Positions 1 to 6,194 of a stretch of DNA of 6,194 nt are shown piece after piece. Each line of letters opens with the position of its first letter. Position 1 is the stretch's first letter. The stretch is taken from positions 1 through 6,194 of the forward strand of contig DAOVUO010000174.1 of assembly GCA_030632545.1 (NCBI GenBank), given 5' to 3'. The notes below the pieces were generated by a model. That model worked only from the letters and a program-made list of their open reading frames with translations. It was not told the DNA's origin and did no database searches. Position numbers and translations under genes: made by a program. This stretch comes from Bacteroidales bacterium (GTDB lineage Bacteria > Bacteroidota > Bacteroidia > Bacteroidales > DYOH01).

Positions 1-1797
1 ACAGACACTACTGGAGCAATAGAATACGTTAATTCTGCATTTACAAAATCAACAGGCTACAGTTTTGATGAAGCCAAAGGAAAAAATCCACGAATACTAA
101 AATCAAAAAAAACAAAATCTAAATATTATGAAATTTTGTGGGAAACTATCACAAAAGGGGAAACATGGTTTGGCGAATTTTTAAATATTAAAAAGAATGG
201 GGTAAAATATTGGGAACAAGCTGTCATTTCGCCAATAAAAAACGGAGAGAATGTAATAGTAAACTATTTAGCAATAAAATATGATATTACAGACAGAAAA
301 ATTGCTGAAAGAGAACTAAAAAAAGCTAAAAAAGACGCAGAAATCGCAAACCATTTAAAAAGTGAATTTTTGGCCAATATGAGTCACGAAATTCGCACAC
401 CAATGAATGCTATCATAGGTTTTTCTAATATTTTACAAAAAAGAATTGATAATGAAGAGAATCGCTCTTTTATTGATAAAATTGCAAAAAGTGGTGACAA
501 TTTACTTAATTTAATCAATGATATTCTCGACTTATCGAAAATTGAAGCAGGACAATTAAAAATTCAAAAACGAGCATGTAATCCCCACGAAGTTTTTAAT
601 GAAATTCCTCTAATTTTCACAGAATTATCGGAACAAAAACAAATTCCTGTAAATGTCACTATTAACGAAAACCTACCAAAATCATTAATAATTGATGCTT
701 TAAGAATAAGACAAGTATTATTAAATTTAGTAAGTAATGCATTAAAATTTACAAAAAAAGGCTCTATTTCAATTATTGTTACAGTAAATAAAACTTCCCA
801 AAATTTAAAAACCTTAGAACTTTCCATGGAAGTGAAAGACACAGGAATAGGAATTCCAGGAAATCAGATAGATATAATATTTAAGAGTTTTAGACAAGTA
901 GAAGGACAAAGTACAAAAAAATACGGAGGAACTGGTCTTGGTCTGGCAATAAGCAAACGTCTTGTTGAATTAATGGGCGGAACAATTACAGTAAAAAGCA
1001 CAACCAATGTTGGATCAACTTTTACTATCTTACTAAAAAATGTTCATTTTTTGGATTTAGAACATGAAAAAATTATTGATGATGATGAAATTCCAACTAT
1101 AACTTTCAGTAAATCAAAAATACTTCATGTAGAAGATATTGAATATAATAGAGAAATAATATCTATATATCTTGAAGAAGATAATCTTGAAATTAAAGAA
1201 GCGGAAACAGGACATGAAGCACTTGAAATTTTAAAAAACTATACGCCTAATTTAATTTTAATGGACATACAATTACCAAAATTAAATGGCTATGAAACAA
1301 CAAAAATTATTCGCAAAAATAAAAAACTAAAATCAATTCCAATAATTGCAATAACAGCAAATGCAACAAAAGAAGAAATTGAAAAATACAGCCACGTTTT
1401 TGACGATTATATTACTAAACCAGTTGATGAGAATTTGTTACTTAAAACAATTAAAAAATATTTGAAATACAAAGAAGAAAAAAATAATGTAAAAAAAGCA
1501 ATTATTATTGCCCCCTGCATTTCTGAATTAAAACAGGAAAAAACTTTTTCTGAAGAACTAAAAAAGCACATAAAAGAAGATTTAGAACCTTTACATAAAG
1601 AATTGCTAGAAATACTAAACTTGGATAAATTACAAATCTTTATATCAGAAATTAAAAATTTAGGAGAAAGATACAAAATTTCAGGATTTCAAAAGTACAG
1701 TATTGAGTTACAAGCTTCGATAAATAATTTTAATCTCGATAAAATAAATAAATTACTCAATTATTTTAATGAAATAAATCAAATTATTGAGAAATAA
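1..1797 (+). CDS. Hybrid sensor histidine kinase (PAS-HisKA-HATPase-REC-pseudoHPt), 5' end missing
   Basis: The frame is open from base 1, giving 598 visible residues. A TTG at 136 could be read as a start but lies inside a PAS domain, so the true start is upstream. Visible order: PAS (about 1-100, starting with TDTTGAIEYVN and ending in YDITDRK), a short helical linker, HisKA with H-box SHEIRTPMN (His129), HATPase with N-box Asn246, G1 DTGIGI (Asp280) and G2 GGTGLGL (309-315), then a receiver with acidic pair Glu378/Asp379, phospho-acceptor Asp422 (LMDIQLP), Thr452 and Lys473. All catalytic residues are present, so autophosphorylation at His129 and transfer to Asp422 are expected. The last 110 residues are helical and resemble an HPt domain lacking its histidine. 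No membrane segment is visible, but the missing N-terminus could hold one or more sensor domains. No DNA-binding output exists. Signal and partner are unknown. The family call is near certain. Confidence 0.96.
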   Translation, partial: TDTTGAIEYVNSAFTKSTGYSFDEAKGKNPRILKSKKTKSKYYEILWETITKGETWFGEFLNIKKNGVKYWEQAVISPIKNGENVIVNYLAIKYDITDRKIAERELKKAKKDAEIANHLKSEFLANMSHEIRTPMNAIIGFSNILQKRIDNEENRSFIDKIAKSGDNLLNLINDILDLSKIEAGQLKIQKRACNPHEVFNEIPLIFTELSEQKQIPVNVTINENLPKSLIIDALRIRQVLLNLVSNALKFTKKGSISIIVTVNKTSQNLKTLELSMEVKDTGIGIPGNQIDIIFKSFRQVEGQSTKKYGGTGLGLAISKRLVELMGGTITVKSTTNVGSTFTILLKNVHFLDLEHEKIIDDDEIPTITFSKSKILHVEDIEYNREIISIYLEEDNLEIKEAETGHEALEILKNYTPNLILMDIQLPKLNGYETTKIIRKNKKLKSIPIIAITANATKEEIEKYSHVFDDYITKPVDENLLLKTIKKYLKYKEEKNNVKKAIIIAPCISELKQEKTFSEELKKHIKEDLEPLHKELLEILNLDKLQIFISEIKNLGERYKISGFQKYSIELQASINNFNLDKINKLLNYFNEINQIIEK

Positions 1798-1925
1798 AAA
1801 GGATCGTAAAGTCAACACTTCGGTAAATTTTGGCCACAGCTTGTCCTGAATATCGGGAATTACACGAATACTTAGCGAACTATTGAGTACAATACACTAT
1901 TTAAAAAACAAAACATAACAAACTG

Positions 1926-1958
1926 TTGACAATATCTAAGCTATTTTCACTACTTTAG
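1926..1958 (+). promoter_or_regulatory. Probable Bacteroidota-type promoter for the four-PAS kinase
   Basis: TTGACA at 1926-1931 supplies a -33-like TTG. TACTTTAG at 1951-1958 matches the Bacteroidota -7 consensus TAnnTTTG except at one position. The 22 bases between TTG and TA fall inside the usual 17-23 range. Transcription would begin near 1963-1966, giving a leader of about 55 bases before the ATG at 2020. The assignment rests on motif match and position only; in AT-rich DNA such matches also arise by chance. Confidence 0.45.
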
Positions 1959-2006
1959 CCTAGTAAAATATTCAATACTCAATTTTTACTATCGCTTTAA
2001 CTTGTT

Positions 2007-2012
2007 AGAGGA
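2007..2012 (+). promoter_or_regulatory. Shine-Dalgarno-like site that selects the ATG at 2020
   Basis: AGAGGA ends seven bases before the ATG at 2020, a normal ribosome-binding spacing. A TTG codon at 2002 is in the same frame but lies upstream of this site and has no such motif at proper spacing, so the ATG is the better start. Bacteroidota often initiate without a strong SD, so a good one is mildly notable. Confidence 0.55.
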
Positions 2013-2019
2013 AAATAGC

Positions 2020-5013
2020 ATGGAAAACTTAAATCAAGAATTAGAATACAAAAAAATGTTTCGCTTACTATTTGATGAAAATCCAATATCACTATGGGAA
2101 GAAGATTTTTCTGTAGTGAAACAAATAATAGACAAAAAGAAAACAGAAATTGACGATTTTAAAATATATATTGATAATAATCCCGATTTCGTTAGTGAAT
2201 GTATATCAAAAATAAAAATATATAAGGTAAATAATAGTTCGCTTGATTTATTTGGAGCTAAAAATAAAGAAAACTTAATAACCCACTTAAGCAATACTTT
2301 TAACGAAAAATCTTTTGAAACATTTAAAAATCTACTTCTAACTTTAGCATCAGGTAAAACAAAATTTTCGGAAGCTACAGAATATGTAAAAACAAATGGT
2401 GAAATTTTTAATGCAATAATTCAATTTATCATTCTAAATGATTACAAAAATGTGATTGTCTCTATTACAGACATTTCCGAACAAATAAAGAACGAAAATA
2501 AATTAAAAATCCAAAACGAAAAGCTGATCCATGCACAGTATATTTCAAAAATTGGAGATTTTACTTGGAATATAGTTTCAGGAAAGGTTACATGGTCATC
2601 TGGCATGTTTCAATTATTAAAATATGATTTTAACGAAAAAATCAATTACGAAAAAGTAAATCAAAAAATCCACCATCCTGATGACCTCGAAAGGGTTACA
2701 AATTGGTTGATGAAAAGCATTGCTTCAAAGAACAAACCTATTGAACCTTATGAATATAGATTAGTACGGAAAGATGGCGAAATTATAGATGTTAAAACAA
2801 ATGGACGAGTAGAGTTTAAGGACGGAAAGGCAATTAAGTTTTTTGGAACATGTCAGGATATTTCTGAACAAAAAGGTAGCGAGCAGAAATTAAAAATCCA
2901 AAACGATGAATACGCTGCTTTAAATGAAGAATATAAAGCACAAAATGAAAAATTATTACTGGCAATGGAGATTGCAATTGAAAACGAAATAGAACAACAA
3001 CTACTTTTCAGTAATATGTCAACAGGATTTGCATTCCACAAAATTATAGTTGACAAGAACAACAAAGCAATTGATTATAAGTTTATTAAAGTAAATGAAA
3101 CATTTGAGCAATTAACTGGTTTATTGGCCATAAATCTTATCGGAAAAAAAGTAAGTATAGCACTGCCTGAAATAGAAAAAGACACTGTTGACTGGATTGC
3201 TATATATGGCAAGGTTGCTATAACTGGCAAAGCAATTACATTTAATAATTATAGTGAAGCCTTAAACAAATGGTTTTCTATAAATGCATACTCACCTCAA
3301 AAAGGGTATTTTGTTACAATTTTCGAAGATATCTCAAATCAAAAATTTGCAGAAGAAAAAATAAAACAGCAGAACCAAGAATATGCTGAACTTATTAAAG
3401 AATTAACCGCCTCTGAAGAGGAGCTCAGAGCGGCAAACGAAGAATTGGTAAATGCCAAAAATAGTGCGGAAGAAAAAGAATTGCAACTACAACTAATAAC
3501 TGATAATTTTGTAAGTGGCATGATTTATCAAGTAACAATGCTCGATGAAAACACCAAAAAGTTTAATTATGTAAGTGATGCAGTTAACAAACTATACGGC
3601 TGTACTCCTGATGAAGCAAAAGAAAACCCAGACTTAATATACGGTAAAATACACAAAGATGACATTTCGGATTTAATAAAAAAGGAAAAAGAAGCTCTTA
3701 GGACAATGTCAGTTTTAAAATCAGAAACCCGAGTTATAAATCCAGACGGAAGTACTCGATGGTCGTATTATGTATCAAAACCCAGAGTTAATAAAGGACT
3801 AGTTTGTTGGGATGGTATTGAACTTGACATTACTGAGCATAAAAAAATAGAACAAGAGCTAATTATAGCCAAAGAGAAAGCAGAAGAAAGCGACCAACTA
3901 AAAACAGAATTTATAAATAATATGTCGCATGAAATTCGAACCCCAATGAACGGAATTCTAGGATTCTCAGAGTTTCTAAATAAGCCTAATTTATCAGATA
4001 TAAAACAAAAGCAGTATATTACTATTATTCAAAACAGTGGACATCAATTAATGCGGATTATAAATGATATTTTGGAAATATCGAAACTTGGAACCAAACA
4101 AGTAAAAACAATTGAAAAACCAGTCTGCCTAAACGATTTACTCCTAGAACATTTTTCAATTTTCGACATTAAAGCCAAAGAAAGTAAAATCCCGTTATAT
4201 TATAAAAAAGGACTATCAGATATTAATAGCACAATATTTACTGACGAAACTAAAATAAATAAAATCATAAGCAATCTACTCGAAAATGCGCTTAAATATA
4301 CAAACGAAGGATTTATTGAATTTGGATATAAATTAATAAAACATAAAGGTGATTCGAATATACAAATTTACGTAAAAGATACTGGAATAGGAATTAAACC
4401 TGAAAAACAAGAATCTATTTTCATAAGGTTTTCACAAGAAGAAAAAGAATTATCTAAAAACGTTGGAGGTTTAGGCTTAGGATTATCAATTGCTAAAGAA
4501 AATGCAGAACTCCTTGGCGGAAATATTATAGTAAAATCTGAAAAAGGAAAAGGCTCTATCTTTTTTATCACAATTCCATACAATCCAGTCAATTCAGAAC
4601 CAGAGAAGAACAAACCTTCAATTACCAAGAATCAAGTATCAATCAAAAATCACACAGTTTTAATTGTTGAAGATGAAGAAGTAAACCACTTATATATTGA
4701 CACACTACTAGAAAATTTTGATTTAAATTTAAATACTTTACACGCTAAAAACGGACAAGAAGCAGTTGAAATATGTAAACAAAATAATGAAATAGACATT
4801 GTTCTTATGGATTTAAAAATGCCTATAATGAATGGTTACGAAGCAACAAAACTAATAAAGGAGTTTTGCCCAGATTTACCTATAATTGCCCAAACTGCCT
4901 ATACAGTTCAAGCTGATAAGGATAAAGCTAAGGCAGCAGGTTGCGTCGATTTTATCTCAAAACCGATATATGAAAAAGCCTTAAACGAAATAATAAAAAA
5001 ATATTTGAAATAG
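2020..5013 (+). CDS. Soluble hybrid histidine kinase with four PAS domains and a C-terminal receiver
   Basis: Complete 997-residue protein; the ATG start is chosen for the AGAGGA seven bases upstream. Order: PAS1 (about 10-155, with motif NPISLWEEDFS near its start), PAS2 (about 171-285, PAS_3-like, HHPDD motif), coiled coil (285-325), PAS3 (about 328-440), long Glu-rich coiled coil (440-490), PAS4 (about 488-605), HisKA with SHEIRTPMN (His637), HATPase with N-box Asn756, G1 DTGIGI (Asp787) and G2 GGLGLGL (816-822), then a receiver with Glu884/Asp885, acceptor Asp931 (LMDLKMP), Thr959 and Lys981. Four PAS ends carry the typical D-I-S/T-E/N signature. No signal peptide or membrane segment is seen, so it should sense an intracellular cue and pass phosphate His637 to Asp931. 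There is no HPt or output domain; a separate HPt and regulator are inferred. The ligand or cofactor of each PAS cannot be told from sequence, and no LOV cysteine motif is present. Confidence 0.97.
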   Translation: MENLNQELEYKKMFRLLFDENPISLWEEDFSVVKQIIDKKKTEIDDFKIYIDNNPDFVSECISKIKIYKVNNSSLDLFGAKNKENLITHLSNTFNEKSFETFKNLLLTLASGKTKFSEATEYVKTNGEIFNAIIQFIILNDYKNVIVSITDISEQIKNENKLKIQNEKLIHAQYISKIGDFTWNIVSGKVTWSSGMFQLLKYDFNEKINYEKVNQKIHHPDDLERVTNWLMKSIASKNKPIEPYEYRLVRKDGEIIDVKTNGRVEFKDGKAIKFFGTCQDISEQKGSEQKLKIQNDEYAALNEEYKAQNEKLLLAMEIAIENEIEQQLLFSNMSTGFAFHKIIVDKNNKAIDYKFIKVNETFEQLTGLLAINLIGKKVSIALPEIEKDTVDWIAIYGKVAITGKAITFNNYSEALNKWFSINAYSPQKGYFVTIFEDISNQKFAEEKIKQQNQEYAELIKELTASEEELRAANEELVNAKNSAEEKELQLQLITDNFVSGMIYQVTMLDENTKKFNYVSDAVNKLYGCTPDEAKENPDLIYGKIHKDDISDLIKKEKEALRTMSVLKSETRVINPDGSTRWSYYVSKPRVNKGLVCWDGIELDITEHKKIEQELIIAKEKAEESDQLKTEFINNMSHEIRTPMNGILGFSEFLNKPNLSDIKQKQYITIIQNSGHQLMRIINDILEISKLGTKQVKTIEKPVCLNDLLLEHFSIFDIKAKESKIPLYYKKGLSDINSTIFTDETKINKIISNLLENALKYTNEGFIEFGYKLIKHKGDSNIQIYVKDTGIGIKPEKQESIFIRFSQEEKELSKNVGGLGLGLSIAKENAELLGGNIIVKSEKGKGSIFFITIPYNPVNSEPEKNKPSITKNQVSIKNHTVLIVEDEEVNHLYIDTLLENFDLNLNTLHAKNGQEAVEICKQNNEIDIVLMDLKMPIMNGYEATKLIKEFCPDLPIIAQTAYTVQADKDKAKAAGCVDFISKPIYEKALNEIIKKYLK
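2470..2519 (+). repeat. Linker repeat, copy 1 (after PAS1)
   Basis: Encodes the end of PAS1 and the start of the following helix (DISEQ...KLKIQN). It aligns without gaps to 2857-2906, exactly 387 bases (129 codons) downstream, with 40 of 50 positions identical and the last 20 bases (2500-2519) identical to 2887-2906. It lies inside the four-PAS kinase gene. Confidence 0.75.
2857..2906 (+). repeat. Linker repeat, copy 2 (after PAS2)
   Basis: Second copy of the PAS-end/coiled-coil linker (DISEQ...KLKIQN), in the same reading frame as the copy at 2470-2519. The surrounding PAS1 and PAS2 sequences are not obviously similar, so the identity is confined to the linker. Confidence 0.75.
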
Positions 5014-5031
5014 AAAATACCATTTTAAGCT

Positions 5032-6194
5032 TTAAACAAACAAATCATCCATATTCATTTCATTCTGAAATAAGCCAGTAGAGTAAATATTTTGTTTTAC
5101 TCCATAAGTCGTTATCATTGTAAGAAAAACAGATTTTCGAGTTCGAGTTTCTGTTTTAAAAATGCCTATTTTATCTCTTAATTCGCCAGCATATTTTTTA
5201 TTGATAATAAAAGGATTAATAGAAAATTTCATTTCGCATAAGTTTATAATATTATCTCGTCTGTCGATAATTAAATCTATTTGTGTTCCATTTACAGTAT
5301 TTGTACTTCGCCACGATGAAACAGTTGTATAAACACCACTTATTCCCAAATTAGCTTTTATTTGAGGCAAATGACACATACATATTTGCTCGTAAGCATA
5401 TCCGCTCCAAACTCTATATTTTGGAGTATCAACAGCATTTAACCAATTGTTTTTATTTGTTACTTGCGTATTTGCAATAAATTTTAAATAAAAATGAGAA
5501 TAAAAATCAACTAATTGATACAAACTATTTCTATTTTTTTTTCCAAAAGGAACATATTTTCTTATGAAACCGCTTTCTTCAAGTTCGTCTAATAATATTG
5601 TTGTGCTTCCAGCATTTGGCAAACCCGAAATTTTAATTATCTCATCTCTATTTAAACCTTTCGACTTTTTTGCCAGTGTTTCTACTATTTTTATATGCTT
5701 TTCGTAATTATTAAATAATGAACGGTACAAATTTTTAAACTCGTTTTGCAACAATCCTGTTTCCGAAAAACAAATATTTTCAATATTTTGCATTGCACTT
5801 AAACCCACTTTTACTTCGTCCCAATAAAAAGGAATACCGCCCATTGCCATATACAATTGAATAATCTGATATTTATCTAAGTTATTTTTTTTTGAATGGA
5901 GATATATTTCGCATTCATTTAAGGTAAAAGGCAAAAGTTTAATTTTTTTTGTAAGTCTGTTGTGGAGTCCGCCTTTATTATTTATTAGTTTATTTATCAT
6001 CCACGAGGTAGCTGAACCACAAACAATTAATTTAATATCATTTCGTGCCGATGCCCAACTATTCCAAAAATGCTCTAAAGCTTGTATAAATTTTGAATTT
6101 CGAGTATCAAACCAAGGCAACTCATCTATAAACACAAGTTTTGACCCTTTTTTAGAATTTAAAAAATTTGTTAATTGCTGAAAAGCAGTTAGCC
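5032..6194 (-). CDS. AAA+/STAND-type ATPase with PD-(D/E)XK-like C-terminal domain, 5' end missing
   Basis: The frame stays open to the window edge, giving 386 visible residues; the GTG at 6135-6133 is an internal Val, because upstream codons continue the fold (...KGSKLVFIDELPWFD). Walker B is VFIDE (20-24), followed by a sensor-1-like strand LIVCGSATS and an Arg in HNRLT. A Walker A and roughly 80-100 residues are expected to lie beyond the window. A winged-helix region follows (about 162-220, RDEIIKISGLPNAGSTT, then LDELEESGFI). The C-terminal domain carries Asp306 (QIDLIID) and Glu320-x-Lys322 (CEMK), the D...ExK pattern of the PD-(D/E)XK nuclease fold. This layout fits the archaeal-type ATPase family (PF01637, COG1672) with a DUF234-like tail, proteins of poorly known function that are often scattered or multicopy in genomes. 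Its stop is 18 bases from that of the convergent kinase gene. No partner is visible, and DNA cleavage is not shown. Confidence 0.9.
   Translation of the reverse strand, partial: LTAFQQLTNFLNSKKGSKLVFIDELPWFDTRNSKFIQALEHFWNSWASARNDIKLIVCGSATSWMINKLINNKGGLHNRLTKKIKLLPFTLNECEIYLHSKKNNLDKYQIIQLYMAMGGIPFYWDEVKVGLSAMQNIENICFSETGLLQNEFKNLYRSLFNNYEKHIKIVETLAKKSKGLNRDEIIKISGLPNAGSTTILLDELEESGFIRKYVPFGKKNRNSLYQLVDFYSHFYLKFIANTQVTNKNNWLNAVDTPKYRVWSGYAYEQICMCHLPQIKANLGISGVYTTVSSWRSTNTVNGTQIDLIIDRRDNIINLCEMKFSINPFIINKKYAGELRDKIGIFKTETRTRKSVFLTMITTYGVKQNIYSTGLFQNEMNMDDLFV

Larger units (their letters stand above)
1798..2019. other. Intergenic region between the two kinase genes
   Basis: This 222-base gap separates two same-strand kinase genes. 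It holds a probable promoter (1926-1958) and an SD-like site (2007-2012) for the downstream gene. The first part, about 1801-1870, is visibly less AT-rich than the rest and codes for nothing recognisable on either strand. It contains a TGGCCA palindrome (1831-1836) and a weak six-pair hairpin (1844-1858) with one G-T pair and no T-run after it. No convincing intrinsic terminator follows the first gene. The gap and the promoter suggest that the second kinase is transcribed independently of the first, though read-through cannot be excluded. Confidence 0.6.

Noticed and set aside
136..138. TTG as the start of the first kinase
   Set aside because: The same frame is open back to base 1 and encodes clear PAS sequence there, so the codon is internal.
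1844..1858. Hairpin TCCTGA-ATA-TCGGGA as a terminator of the first kinase gene
   Set aside because: Only six pairs including a G-T pair, a three-base loop, and no T-run after it; it also lies about 47 bases past the stop.
2002..2004. TTG as the start of the second kinase
   Set aside because: The ATG at 2020 has an AGAGGA seven bases upstream; the TTG has no comparable site and adds only six residues.
2470..2906. Tandem or CRISPR-like repeat
   Set aside because: Only two copies, 387 bases apart, in frame within a coding sequence; this is a protein linker repeat.
2020..3840. LOV (photosensory) domain among the PAS modules
   Set aside because: No NCRFLQ-like cysteine motif is present in any of the four PAS domains.
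5023..5036. AT-rich palindrome around AAGCTT as a bidirectional terminator
   Set aside because: It has a mismatch next to the central hexamer and almost no GC pairs, so the stem would be too weak.
5960..6181. Small plus-strand ORF of 73 codons
   Set aside because: It lies opposite the conserved Walker B region of the ATPase gene and has no family signature; it is an antisense shadow.

Overview
The window is AT-rich chromosomal DNA, probably from a member of the Bacteroidota. The pointers are the codon bias towards A/T, the style of the hybrid histidine kinases (many PAS modules, EIRTPMN H-boxes, a receiver at the C-terminus), a promoter-like TTG / TAnnTTTG-type element ahead of the second gene, and an ATPase-nuclease-like gene common in that phylum. 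This placement is inferred from sequence style, not from a marker gene.

Layout: (1) 1-1797, plus strand, is the 3' part of a hybrid sensor histidine kinase. Its reading frame is open from the first base, so the real start lies upstream. It carries a NifL-like PAS domain, HisKA, HATPase, a receiver, and a C-terminal helical domain that looks like an HPt domain without its phospho-accepting histidine. (2) 1798-2019 is a 222-base intergenic stretch with a probable promoter and a Shine-Dalgarno-like site for the next gene, plus a short less AT-rich patch that may be a decayed repeat. (3) 2020-5013, plus strand, is a complete 997-residue soluble hybrid histidine kinase with four PAS domains, coiled-coil linkers, HisKA, HATPase and a receiver. 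(4) 5032-6194, minus strand, is the C-terminal 386 residues of an AAA+/STAND-type ATPase with a winged-helix region and a PD-(D/E)XK-like C-terminal domain. It converges on the second kinase with only 18 bases between the stop codons.

How they may work together: both kinases keep every catalytic motif needed for autophosphorylation and for phosphotransfer to their own receivers. Neither has a DNA-binding or enzymatic output domain, and no functional HPt protein is encoded here. They therefore look like the upstream part of phosphorelays whose output partners lie elsewhere. The ATPase is on the other strand, and nothing in the sequence ties it to the kinases. No RNA genes, CRISPR arrays, transposases or clear intrinsic terminators were seen. 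I see no strong evidence of a wholly new system; the most distinctive points are the apparent pseudo-HPt tail, the duplicated linker in the second kinase, and the ATPase with an apparently intact nuclease-like motif.
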